From: Halosimplex carlsbadense 2-9-1
Lineage (GTDB): Archaea > Halobacteriota > Halobacteria > Halobacteriales > Haloarculaceae
Direction: 5' to 3'
Assembly: GCF_000337455.1 (NCBI RefSeq)
Contig: NZ_AOIU01000013.1
Location: 62,001-126,000, forward strand
Length of the DNA: 64,000 nt
The notes beneath the pieces are model-generated. The model was not told the origin of the DNA, searched no databases, and saw only the letters and a program-made list of their open reading frames with translations. Positions 26,091-34,574 of this stretch are shown one piece after another. The translations under genes and the position numbers were made by a program. Every line of letters starts with the position of its first letter. Within the stretch, counting starts at the first letter, position 1.

Positions 26091-26222
26091 ATGAAGGCGC
26101 TCTGTCCGAACTGCGGGAAGACCGAGAGCGAGCACACCGACAGGCGCCGCGGGACCGAGAGCGCGCTCACGATCGAGTTCTCGTGCCCCGAGTGTGACCA
26201 CGACTGGACGGTCTCGCTGTAG
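26091..26222 (+). CDS. Zinc-ribbon microprotein
   Basis: A 43-residue protein, MKALCPNCGK at the N-terminus and CPECDHDWTVSL at the C-terminus, with two CPxC-type knuckles that can hold one zinc ion. Haloarchaea encode many such CPxCG-type zinc-finger microproteins and several affect growth or stress phenotypes. Its ATG overlaps a TGA (ATGA) that ends a 40-codon frame beginning at a GTG at 25972; that upstream frame is too weak to call as a gene. Confidence 0.8.
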   Translation: MKALCPNCGKTESEHTDRRRGTESALTIEFSCPECDHDWTVSL

Positions 26223-26453
26223 GCGGTTCCGGGCGTCCTACAGCGGTCACGCCTGTCCGGCGGCGACCCGTACGTTTATCGGGGCAGACACCCACTACCC
26301 ACGCGAGAACACAGTGATTGTCGCCGCCAGTCCCGACTGGGACGCTTCTCGACCCCGGTGTCGACACCCCGCGTTCGGACGCGTCGGACCGCCGAGTCCG
26401 TCGCTCGTGGGCGAACTGCCGCGACGAGGCTGTTCGGGCGGGATCTCAGCGGC

Positions 26454-28628
26454 ATGAAGTCACTCGAACGGGACCTGGGCCTCCCGACGGTCCTCGCTAT
26501 CAGCATCGGCGCGATGATCGGGAGCGGCATCTTCATCCTCCCTGCGCTCGCGCTGGAGACCGCGGGGCCGTCCGTGATTCTGGCGTACCTGCTCGCGGGC
26601 GTACTCGTGCTCCCGGCCGCCCTCTCGAAGTCCGAGATGGCGACGGCGATGCCCGAGGCCGGCGGCACGTACATCTACATCGAGCGCGGGATGGGCCCGC
26701 TCCTCGGGACCATCGCCGGCGTCGGGACGTGGTTCTCCCTGGCGTTCAAGGGCGGCCTCGCCCTGGTCGGCGGCGTCCCGTACCTCCTCATCGCTTTCGA
26801 CCTGCCGGTCAAGCCCGTCGCGCTGGCGCTGGCAGCAGTGCTCATCCTCGTCAACCTCTTCGGGGCGAAACAGACCGGTCGCCTCCAGGTGATAATCGTC
26901 GTCGCCATGCTCGCGGCGCTGTCGTGGTTCGTCTTCGGAAGCGCCACGAGCGTCCAGCAGACGAACTTCGAGCCGTTCTTCACCGACGGGGTGGGCGGAC
27001 TGCTGGCCGCGACCGGGCTCGTGTTCGTCTCCTACGCCGGCGTGACGAAGGTCGCCAGCATCGCCGAAGAGGTCGAGGACCCCGACCGGAACATCCCGCT
27101 GGGCATCCTGGGGTCGCTCGGGTTCACGACGGTACTGTACGTGCTGATCGTCGCGATCATGGTCGGCGTCACCGACGCGGGCGTGATCGCCGACTCGAAC
27201 GTCCCCGTCGCCGACGCCGCCCGGGCGACCGTCGGCACGCTCGGCGTCGGTGCGGTCGTCCTCGCGGCCGTCCTCGCCCTGATCTCGACGGCCAACGCCG
27301 GGATCCTCTCCTCGTCGCGCTACCCGTTCGCGATGGCACGCGACGGGCTCGTCCCCGAGTCGCTGGCCGCCGTCAGCGAGCGCTTCGGGACGCCTTCGAC
27401 TTCGATCACGCTCACCGGCGGGGTCCTGCTCGCGCTGATCGCGTTCGTCCCGATCCGCGATATCGCCAAGCTGGCGAGCGCCTTCCAGATCCTCGTCTTC
27501 ATCCTGATCAACATCACCATCGTCGCCTTCCGCAAGGGGAAAGCCGACTACGACCCCAGCTTCGAGTCGCCGCTGTACCCCTGGACGCAGGCGTTCGGCG
27601 TCCTCGGGGGGCTCGTCCTCATCACGCAGATGGGGGGGACGGCGATCCTAGGCGCGGTCGTCATCACGGTCGGCAGCGTGGCGTGGTACGCTGTCTACGC
27701 CCGCCCGCGCATCCAGCGCGAGGGCGCCGCGACGGACGTGGTCCGCCGCCAGGTCGGCAAGAACATCCTCACCGAGACCCAGGACGCCATCGAGGGCGAG
27801 ACCTACGAGGTACTGGTCGCGCTCACCTCCGAGGTGACCCGCGAACGCGAGGCGGCGCTGTTGCGCATGGCCGCCGACCTCGTCCGTCCCCACGACGGCC
27901 GGGTCGTCGTCGTCTGGTTCGAGGAGGTCCCCGACCAGGCGCCTCTGGAGACCGCGACCGAGACCCAATCGCCCGCCGAGGTCCGCTTCGAGGAGCAGAC
28001 CGACGACCTCGCGGTCGACCTCGACGTCGACGTCGACGTGGGCGAGATCGTCAGCCACGACACCAAACACGCCATCGTCAACTTCGCCGACCACCGCCGC
28101 GTCGACACGATCCTCGCCGAACACGAGCGGCTCCGCCTCCGGTCGCGGGTCGTCGGCGACCCCATCGACTGGGTCGTCCGCCACGCCCCCACCGACGTGT
28201 TGCTCGTCGACAACAAGGGCTACGACCGGCCCGAACTGATCGAACTCGTCGGCGACGGGGGACCGTTCGACCCCGACCAGGTCGCCGTCACCGAGGCGAT
28301 CGCCAGCCAGAACGGCAGCGAGGTGTGTCTCGGCTACCCCGGGACCGACGACAGCCCCGAACAGCGCGAGCAGACCATCGAGGAGTACCGCGAGCGGCTG
28401 ACAGAACTGCTGTCGGTCCCGGTTCGGACGCCTTCCCGGCCGATCAGCGACGGCGGCAGCGACCGGCCGGACCTCCGGATCCGGCGCGGGGCCGACCACC
28501 GGCTCCGCGGCGCCGTGTTCGACCGACAGGACGGCGGACCGGTCGAGTGTACCGAGATATCCGTCTACCCCCACGAGTCCCGCCAGCCCGGGATCGTCCG
28601 CCGCTTCCTCGAACGCGTCGTGTTCTGA
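26454..28628 (+). CDS. APC-superfamily amino acid permease fused to a C-terminal USP-like domain
   Basis: A membrane protein of 724 residues starting MKSLERDLGLPT. Residues about 10-430 form about 12 transmembrane helices with the APC hallmark in helix 1 (SIGAMIGSGIF) and GLVFVSYAGVTKVASIAEEVEDPDRNIP between helices 6 and 7. A cytoplasmic region (about 440-724) begins with VGKNILTETQDAIEGETYEVLVALTSEVTREREA and ends with universal-stress-protein-like strands (DVLLVDNKGYDRPEL). Such fusions import amino acids or cations under control of nucleotide-binding USP domains. An acidic DVDVDV run lies in the linker. A GTG 32 codons upstream is an alternative start. The next gene, converging, is also a transporter-USP fusion. 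Confidence 0.9.
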   Translation: MKSLERDLGLPTVLAISIGAMIGSGIFILPALALETAGPSVILAYLLAGVLVLPAALSKSEMATAMPEAGGTYIYIERGMGPLLGTIAGVGTWFSLAFKGGLALVGGVPYLLIAFDLPVKPVALALAAVLILVNLFGAKQTGRLQVIIVVAMLAALSWFVFGSATSVQQTNFEPFFTDGVGGLLAATGLVFVSYAGVTKVASIAEEVEDPDRNIPLGILGSLGFTTVLYVLIVAIMVGVTDAGVIADSNVPVADAARATVGTLGVGAVVLAAVLALISTANAGILSSSRYPFAMARDGLVPESLAAVSERFGTPSTSITLTGGVLLALIAFVPIRDIAKLASAFQILVFILINITIVAFRKGKADYDPSFESPLYPWTQAFGVLGGLVLITQMGGTAILGAVVITVGSVAWYAVYARPRIQREGAATDVVRRQVGKNILTETQDAIEGETYEVLVALTSEVTREREAALLRMAADLVRPHDGRVVVVWFEEVPDQAPLETATETQSPAEVRFEEQTDDLAVDLDVDVDVGEIVSHDTKHAIVNFADHRRVDTILAEHERLRLRSRVVGDPIDWVVRHAPTDVLLVDNKGYDRPELIELVGDGGPFDPDQVAVTEAIASQNGSEVCLGYPGTDDSPEQREQTIEEYRERLTELLSVPVRTPSRPISDGGSDRPDLRIRRGADHRLRGAVFDRQDGGPVECTEISVYPHESRQPGIVRRFLERVVF

Positions 28629-28728
28629 GGGCGCCGGCGAACCGTCGACGCGGCCGCGGACCGCCGCCCCGCGGCCCCACTGCACTGCCCCGCCACCGAT
28701 TTTCACGTCCCGTTCTGCTCCCGTCGAG

Positions 28729-30567
28729 TCACTCGGCCCGATGGTCGCTTCCGGTGTCGTCGTGCCGTCGCTCCCGGCGGCCGCGTCCGAACAGCCGTTC
28801 GACGAGCGGGCGGTCGCTGGGGCGCTCTGCGAGCAGCACGGAGGCGTCGACGTCCTCGACCACGTCGAGGTGCAGCGAGTCGGTGACGAGCCGCGAGAGC
28901 ATCCCCTGCTCGGTGGCCCCGAGCAACACCATCGTGTGGTCGGCGCCGGCCGTTTCGATGGCGGTCTCGACGTCGCCGGAGTCGTCGACGATCCGCGCGG
29001 CGTCGTCGAAGTCGTGGTCGCTGGCCCAGTAGTCGAGGAACCGCTCGCCGCCCTCGACGGCGTCGGGGCCGTCGACGACGTGCAGCAGCGACACCTCGGC
29101 GCCGAGGGTCGACTGGAGCGCGCGAGCGACCTCGGCGCTGAGGTCCGAATCGGGTCCGCCCGCGGTCGGCAGCAACACGCGCGAGCAGTCGAGCCCGCGG
29201 TCCTTGACGACGAGGAAGTCACAGGGGAGACGGTTGGTCAGCTCGTCGAGCGGCCGCTCGGCGCGGGCGGCGTTCCACAGGCGGCTCTGGCCCCAGCCTA
29301 TCGTCACCAAGTCCGGACGGGTGCGTCGCGCCCGGTCGAACACCTCCTCGAACGAGCGCGAGGAGACGATCGTCGAGGTCTCGAACGCCGCGCCCTCGGG
29401 CTGGACCCGCTGCTCCAGGTCGTCCATGAGCCGCTCGGACTCGCGGGTGATCCGGGCGCGGTCGCCGTCGTCGAGCGGGCGGTTGGCCGGCGCCTGGACG
29501 ATGTGGACGGCGTGGACGGTTCCCTTCTCGCGCGCGCTGGCCAGCGCGCAGGCGAACTCGACCAGCCGGGTCTCGGTCCGCGGGTTCGCGATCGGGACGA
29601 GGATCCGGTAGGAGTCGGGGTCGCGGACGAACTCCTCCAGCGTGTCGACCAGTGGTACGTAGGACCGCCCGGCGAGGTTGCCCAGCAGCATCTCCCGGAC
29701 CGACAGCCGACGGACGTTCTCGAACTGCTCGATCTCCAGACGGCGCTCGCTGGTCTGGTAGTAGTTGACGACCGTGACCAGCAGGATGCCGCCCAGCGTG
29801 TTGCCCAGCAGGACCGGGAGCACGAACTCCGTCATCCCGGTGACCAGCGCCAGGTCGCCGGCCAGCATCGTGTACACCACCTCGGTAAAGGAGACGACGA
29901 CGTGGAAGAGGTTGCCCAGCGGGATCGCCAGGAACGCCATGTAGACGACGGCGATCCGTGAGATGGTGTCGCGGGCGGCGAAGTCCATCCAGACGACGCC
30001 GGCGACGATCAGCCCGGCGAAGGCGGCCTTGAAAAAGAGGGCGGTGATCGGCGTCTCGATGCCGTTCTGTGCCAACCCGAGCGCGTACTCCGCGGCGGCC
30101 GGCTCGAAGACGCCGCCGTAGGCGAGCACGATCGCGCCGACGGCGCCGCCGGCGAAGTTCCCCGCGAGGACGATCAGCCAGTGGCGCACCAGCGCCGGGA
30201 GGCTGGCCAGCCGCTCCAGGGTCAGCGCGACCGGCGGGAGCGTGTTCTCGGTGTAGAGCTGGTAGCCGCCGATGATGATGTAGACGAACCCCAGCGGGTA
30301 GAGCAACACGGCGAGGACCGGCGACTCGGTCGACGCCGAGAGCGATGCGTACAGCAGGAAGGTGATCGTGATCGCGAACCCGCCGGCCACGCCGCTGAAG
30401 AACAGCTCGCGGAATCCGGACGTGATCTCGTGGTCGGCGTCGGCGACGATCCGCTGGAACACCTCGTCAGAGGAGAACCGACCGGGCACGACCTCGCCGG
30501 TCTCGGGGACGCTCTCCTCGGACTCCCGCTCGCGGTCCGTCGGTGACTGGACGTCGGCGTCGGCCAT
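28729..30567 (-). CDS. FNT (formate/nitrite transporter) channel fused to tandem USP domains
   Basis: A 612-residue membrane protein. Residues about 30-290 are the FNT domain with six helices, LAGNFAGGAVGA in helix 3, the central-pore His in NLFHVV and LLGNTLGGILLV in helix 6. A linker leads to two USP domains (about 325-465 and 475-595), the first with ILVPIANPRTE and the second with VLLPTAGGPDS and LLGATEQGMLSRL. FNT channels move formate, nitrite, lactate or hydrosulfide by proton-coupled flow. The USP tail could gate flux in response to ATP or stress. Most FNT proteins are about 280 residues, so this is a large fusion. It is divergent from a CPA/RCK antiporter gene. Confidence 0.9.
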   Translation of the reverse strand: MADADVQSPTDRERESEESVPETGEVVPGRFSSDEVFQRIVADADHEITSGFRELFFSGVAGGFAITITFLLYASLSASTESPVLAVLLYPLGFVYIIIGGYQLYTENTLPPVALTLERLASLPALVRHWLIVLAGNFAGGAVGAIVLAYGGVFEPAAAEYALGLAQNGIETPITALFFKAAFAGLIVAGVVWMDFAARDTISRIAVVYMAFLAIPLGNLFHVVVSFTEVVYTMLAGDLALVTGMTEFVLPVLLGNTLGGILLVTVVNYYQTSERRLEIEQFENVRRLSVREMLLGNLAGRSYVPLVDTLEEFVRDPDSYRILVPIANPRTETRLVEFACALASAREKGTVHAVHIVQAPANRPLDDGDRARITRESERLMDDLEQRVQPEGAAFETSTIVSSRSFEEVFDRARRTRPDLVTIGWGQSRLWNAARAERPLDELTNRLPCDFLVVKDRGLDCSRVLLPTAGGPDSDLSAEVARALQSTLGAEVSLLHVVDGPDAVEGGERFLDYWASDHDFDDAARIVDDSGDVETAIETAGADHTMVLLGATEQGMLSRLVTDSLHLDVVEDVDASVLLAERPSDRPLVERLFGRGRRERRHDDTGSDHRAE

Positions 30568-30700
30568 CACTCTCACCGCGAGGGCGGAGAGGCAAAGAGG
30601 TTGTCTCTCGCGGGGCGGCGACCGCCGAACGGCAGTCTCGGGGGAGTCGACCCGTGACGGACCCGGGCGGTCCGACCGAAACGGTCGCGGTCAGTGACTG

Positions 30701-30710
30701 TGTTTTTATG
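30701..30710 (+). promoter_or_regulatory. TATA box of the CPA/RCK antiporter gene
   Basis: TGTTTTTATG is centred about 29 bp before the ATG at 30735, consistent with a leaderless transcript. Confidence 0.55.
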
Positions 30711-30734
30711 TGTGGCAGCGGACAACGGAGACGA

Positions 30735-32594
30735 ATGGCCGAGAGTACGTTGCTCCTGCTGGTCGCCGGTATCATCGCCATCGGGGTGCTGGCACAGATC
30801 CTGGCCGACCGCCTCCAGGTGCCGGCCATCGTCTTCTACATCGTCGCCGGGCTGGTGCTGGGCCGGCCGGGGCTGAACATCGTCACCGGGGAGACGTTCG
30901 GCGGCGCCCTCTCGACGGTCGTCGGGTTCGCCGTCGCGATCATCGTCTTCGAGGGCGCCTTCCACCTGAAGATAGAGCGCATCAAGGCGGCGCCCCAGGC
31001 CGCCCTGCGGCTGGTCACCGTCGGCGCGGTCGTCGCGCTGGCCGGGACCGCCGTGGCGGTACGGCTGGTCTTCGGCGTCTCCTGGAACCTCTCGCTCGTG
31101 ATCGGCTCGCTGCTGGTCGCGACCGGCCCGACGGTCGTCACGCCGATCCTCAGCATCGTCCCGGTTCGCGACCGGGTGGCGACCGCTCTGGAGTTCGAGG
31201 GCATCGTCAACGACGTGACCGCGGCCATCCTCGCCGTCGTCTTCTTCCAGACCGTCCTGCCCGAGACGGCCGGCAACGACATCATCAGGGGGTTCGTCGT
31301 CCGGCTCGGGGTCGGGCTGTTGTTCGGCATCGTCGTCGCGGGCGTCGTCTACTACCTGCTGCGGTACGTCGACCTCTCGCCGGGGGACGCGCCGCGTAAC
31401 GCCCGCCTGCTGGTGCTGGCGGGGGCGCTGGTCGCGTTCGCCGCCGCGAACTTCGAGGCGACCGAGGCCGGCGTCGCCGCGACCGCGACCGCGGGGTTCC
31501 TGCTGGGCAACGCCGACGTGCCCTACGAGGCGGAGATCGAGGCGTTCAAGGGCGACTTGACGCTGCTCGTCCTCGCGTTCGTGTTCATCGGGCTCGCGGC
31601 GCTGCTCGACCCCGGGGCGCTGGCCGAGGTCGGCCTCGGCGGGCTGGCCGTCGTGGCCGTGATCGCGCTCGTGATCCGGCCGGCGCTCGTGTTCCTGTCG
31701 ACCGCCGGCGACCGGTTCACTCGACAGGAGCGGACGTTTATGAGCCTGGTCGGCCCGCGGGGGATCATCCCGGCGTCGGTCGCCACCCTGTTCGCCGTCC
31801 AGCTCCAGAACGCCAACCTCGTCCGGGAGGCCAACGTCCTGCTGGGGACGGTCTTCCTCGCGATCCTGCTGACGGCCGTCTTCGAGGGCGGCCTCGCGCG
31901 CCACCTCGCGCGCTACCTGAACGTCATACCCATGAGAGTCATCATCGTCGGCGGCGGTCGGGTCGGCCGGTCGCTCGCCGAACGGCTGGAGAACCGGGGC
32001 GAGAACGTCGTCATCGTCGAGGAGGACGAGTCGGTCGCACAGGCGGCCCGCAACGACGGGTACACCGTGATCATCGGCGACGGCACGGACACGGAGGTCC
32101 TCCGGGAAGCGGGCGCGGACAACGCCAAGACGGTCGTCGCCGCCACCGGCGACGACGACGCGAACCTGCTGGTCGCGCAGCTGTCGAGCTCGAAGTTCGA
32201 CGTCGAGAAGGTCATCGCGCGGGCGAACAACCCCGACAACGTCGACGCCTTCGAGGATCTGGGCGTCCGCACCATCTCCGCGTCGATGGCGACCGCCTGG
32301 GCCATCGACAACCAGATCGAGCGGCCGGCCATCGCCCACTGGATGACCGACGTGGGTCGCACCGGCGACGTACAGGAGATCGAGGTCACGAACGAGAAGA
32401 TCGCGGGCAAGCCGGTCAGCGAAGTCGGCCCGATGCTTCCCGACGCCTGTCTCATCGCGCTGGTCGGCAAGGGCGACTACACCACCGCGGAGGTCCCCGG
32501 GCCGGACTACGTCATCGAACTCGGTGACCACGTCACGCTGCTGGGCCAGCGCGAGTCCGTCCGCGAGGGAATGGAACTCGTCAACCCGGACTGA
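30735..32594 (+). CDS. Cation:proton antiporter (CPA/NhaP-type) with RCK (TrkA-N and TrkA-C) domains
   Basis: A 619-residue inner membrane protein. Residues about 1-395 form 12-13 helices with the Na+/H+ exchanger pattern (ATGPTVVTPIL; FEGIVNDVTAAI; VGPRGIIPASVATL). A soluble RCK module follows: TrkA-N Rossmann fold (MRVIIVGGGRVGRSLAERL, Asp/Glu at the strand end EED) and TrkA-C (about 535-619, VTLLGQRESVREGMEL). It exchanges Na+ or K+ for H+, gated by NAD(H) or nucleotides through the RCK part. It sits in a block of USP- or RCK-regulated transporters. Start choice is supported by the TATA box spacing. Confidence 0.93.
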   Translation: MAESTLLLLVAGIIAIGVLAQILADRLQVPAIVFYIVAGLVLGRPGLNIVTGETFGGALSTVVGFAVAIIVFEGAFHLKIERIKAAPQAALRLVTVGAVVALAGTAVAVRLVFGVSWNLSLVIGSLLVATGPTVVTPILSIVPVRDRVATALEFEGIVNDVTAAILAVVFFQTVLPETAGNDIIRGFVVRLGVGLLFGIVVAGVVYYLLRYVDLSPGDAPRNARLLVLAGALVAFAAANFEATEAGVAATATAGFLLGNADVPYEAEIEAFKGDLTLLVLAFVFIGLAALLDPGALAEVGLGGLAVVAVIALVIRPALVFLSTAGDRFTRQERTFMSLVGPRGIIPASVATLFAVQLQNANLVREANVLLGTVFLAILLTAVFEGGLARHLARYLNVIPMRVIIVGGGRVGRSLAERLENRGENVVIVEEDESVAQAARNDGYTVIIGDGTDTEVLREAGADNAKTVVAATGDDDANLLVAQLSSSKFDVEKVIARANNPDNVDAFEDLGVRTISASMATAWAIDNQIERPAIAHWMTDVGRTGDVQEIEVTNEKIAGKPVSEVGPMLPDACLIALVGKGDYTTAEVPGPDYVIELGDHVTLLGQRESVREGMELVNPD

Positions 32595-32610
32595 GCGACC
32601 CCGCGAGTGC

Positions 32611-34242
32611 TCACTCCACCGGGACTCGAACGCCGACGTAGCGGCCGCGCTCGCAGTCGGCCAGCAGTTCGCCGCCGAGCCGTTCGGCGCCCCACGAGAC
32701 CGCCCAGATATCCAGGTCGTTGGCGTGTTCGAGCTGGGTCTCACCGCCGCTGGTGACCGCCGTCGCGTCCTGTTCGAGGAGGAGGCGGTCGTCGCTCTCG
32801 GCGGTCACGTCGACGTACCGACCGTCGCGGTCGACGGTCACGGCGACCGGCCCCGTCGCGTTCCCGGTCGCGTACGACAGCAGGTGTTCACAGAGGGACG
32901 CGACCAGCTCCGGCGACCGACGGACCTCGGTGTCGTTGTCGGTCGCCACCGACACGTCGCGGCCCTGCTCGGCGAGCACGGCGGCGACGTCGGACGCGAG
33001 CGAGCCCACGTCGGCCGTCGCGTCGGTCGCCGGCTCCAGACACATGCTCTCCTCGACGGCGCGGGCCCGCTCGCTCACCTCGACCAGCGAGTCGGCCGTC
33101 TCGCGAAGCCGCTCGGCGACTCGTTCGTTGCCGTCCTCCGCCACGACGTCGGCCATCGCGTACACCGCGGTCATATCGTTGCGCACGTTGTGTCGGAGCA
33201 CCCGCTGGAGGACCTCCAGGCGCTGGCCGCGGATGCGCTCGTCGGTCACGTCCCGCAACGCCACCGCGTAGCCCGCCTCGACGTTCGCGTCGCGATGCAC
33301 CCGCGAGACCGACACGTCGAAATAGCGCTTCCCGGCCGACCCCTGGAACGGGATCGTCGACTCGGTCGGCAGCCCGCTGGCCCCCAGCAGGTCGGCGTCG
33401 ACCAGCGCCGACAGCGGCTCGCGAACCACCTCGTCGAGCGACCGCTCGAACAGCTCCCCGGCCGAGGCGTTCATGTCGACGACCCGCGCGTCGCCGTCGA
33501 CCACCACGACGGCGTCGTTGAGGTTCGAGACGACGGTGTCGCGGCCGATCGCCTCCGCGATCGGAAGCGAGCGGTAGGGCCGCCCGACGGCGACGCCGAC
33601 CGCGACCGCGGCCAGCACGGCCGCCTGGACGACGACGGCACCCGCCGGCACCGAGATGGCCCCGCCCGTCTCCAGCGTCGAAGTCACCATCGGCGCGGCC
33701 GCGAGCGACGCCCCGACGAGCGCCAGCGCGACGCCCCGCGACCGCTGGAAGGAGGCGTACCGGGTCGCGTCCCAGACCAGCAGGATCGACAGGCCGACGA
33801 GGAGCCCGAACGAGACGACCGTCGGTATCCCGAGCAGGAGGAGGTACGTGGCGCCGATCCCTTCGAACGTCGGTTCGAGCGGTAACAGCGGCGTCAGTCG
33901 CAGAGCGGCACCGACGAGCCCGACCGCGGGCACGACCGCGACCAGCCGCACGAGTACCCTGTTGCCGTTCGCGCGCCCGGTGTACGCGACGACGAACGCC
34001 GCCCAGCCGACCGTCCCCCCGAAGACCGCGACCTGCGTCAGCGGATGCAACATCGGCGCGGGCCAGCCAGCGGCGATCACCGCGGCCTCCGCGAGCGAAA
34101 CCACCGCCAACAACGCGACTATCCCGACCAGCCCGGTCCCACCCGGGCGGTCGCGCGCGCCCCGCAACCGCCACGCGTACCACCCGAACGCGGCGGCCAC
34201 GGCACCCAGTATCGGCCCTCCCACCAGCGGCGCCGAAAGCAC
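32611..34242 (-). CDS. Seven-TM PAS sensor protein with degenerate histidine kinase ATPase domain
   Basis: A protein of about 543 residues read from a GTG (LSAPLVGGPILGA); another GTG five codons earlier is possible. Residues about 1-215 are seven to eight helices of the histidine-kinase N-terminal 7TM type. A PAS domain follows (about 225-330, ending ALRDVTDERI), then an H-box QRVLRHNVRNDM. The C-terminal ATP domain lacks a clear N-box Asn (SLCEHLLSYATGN) and any DxGxG motif; the G2-like end (WAVSWGAERLGGELL) remains. It may therefore bind nucleotide poorly. Likely a sensor of membrane or surface cues. The gene lies 16 bp beyond the antiporter stop on the opposite strand. Confidence 0.85.
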   Translation of the reverse strand: MLSAPLVGGPILGAVAAAFGWYAWRLRGARDRPGGTGLVGIVALLAVVSLAEAAVIAAGWPAPMLHPLTQVAVFGGTVGWAAFVVAYTGRANGNRVLVRLVAVVPAVGLVGAALRLTPLLPLEPTFEGIGATYLLLLGIPTVVSFGLLVGLSILLVWDATRYASFQRSRGVALALVGASLAAAPMVTSTLETGGAISVPAGAVVVQAAVLAAVAVGVAVGRPYRSLPIAEAIGRDTVVSNLNDAVVVVDGDARVVDMNASAGELFERSLDEVVREPLSALVDADLLGASGLPTESTIPFQGSAGKRYFDVSVSRVHRDANVEAGYAVALRDVTDERIRGQRLEVLQRVLRHNVRNDMTAVYAMADVVAEDGNERVAERLRETADSLVEVSERARAVEESMCLEPATDATADVGSLASDVAAVLAEQGRDVSVATDNDTEVRRSPELVASLCEHLLSYATGNATGPVAVTVDRDGRYVDVTAESDDRLLLEQDATAVTSGGETQLEHANDLDIWAVSWGAERLGGELLADCERGRYVGVRVPVE

Positions 34243-34266
34243 AACGGTACGCCTCACACTACTGAC

Positions 34267-34279
34267 GTAAATATTTTTT
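34267..34279 (-). promoter_or_regulatory. TATA box of the 7TM PAS sensor gene
   Basis: On the minus strand AAAAAATATTTAC is centred about 30 bp before the GTG at 34242, which favours that start over the GTG at 34257. Confidence 0.5.
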
Positions 34280-34358
34280 CGATACTGAATTAGTGAACCA
34301 GTCGCCACGTTTCGCCTCGGACTCGTGCCCGGAGTCTGCGGGAGTGAGCGCCGAGAAC

Positions 34359-34428
34359 GACCGGGGAACCGCGTGCCACTGGCGCGCCAGCGCGCTACGG
34401 CAACGAGAACTCGATCGCCGCGCCCTGT
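34359..34428 (-). pseudogene. Detached copy of the 3' end of the thiolase gene
   Basis: GACCGGGGAACCGCG.GCCACTGGCGCGC and GAGAACTCGATCGCCGC(G/T)CCCTG match 34541-34610, which covers the last codons of the thiolase gene. On the minus strand the copy reads [10 protein letters not shown] then TAG, against [10 protein letters not shown] then stop in the gene. It is 182 bp downstream of the real end. Confidence 0.8.
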
Positions 34429-34438
34429 CGCGACCACC

Positions 34439-34496
34439 TTTTTCGAGCCGGGTGTCCTCGCTCACGCCGTTCGCTGCGGGCACCCGGCTCGAAAAA
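34439..34496. repeat. Perfect 16-bp-arm inverted repeat (possible terminator)
   Basis: TTTTTCGAGCCGGGTG (34439-34454) and CACCCGGCTCGAAAAA (34481-34496) flank a 26-nt loop. Read from the thiolase side, a strong hairpin with U/A-rich ends would form downstream of the gene and could end its transcript. Confidence 0.75.
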
Positions 34497-34574
34497 CGTG
34501 GGCGAAAACACCGGTCGACTCGCTCGCTCCGCTCGCTCGCGACCGGGGAACCGCGCGCCACTGGCGCGCGGACG

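Larger units (their letters stand above)
34280..34574. other. Spacer holding a thiolase-tail copy and a long hairpin
   Basis: Between the 7TM sensor start and the thiolase stop there is no credible gene. It contains a copy of the thiolase gene end (34359-34428), a 16-bp-arm hairpin (34439-34496) and a CTCGCTCGCTCC-type simple-sequence run (34516-34540). Confidence 0.7.

Noticed and set aside
28010-28040. GTCGAC-repeat run coding DVDVDV in the APC-USP linker
   Set aside because: A simple acidic linker in a haloarchaeal protein; not long enough to suggest a special function.
34516-34540. CTCGCTCGCTCCGCTCGCTCG simple-sequence run
   Set aside because: Such runs are common in haloarchaeal spacers; no distinct feature can be supported.
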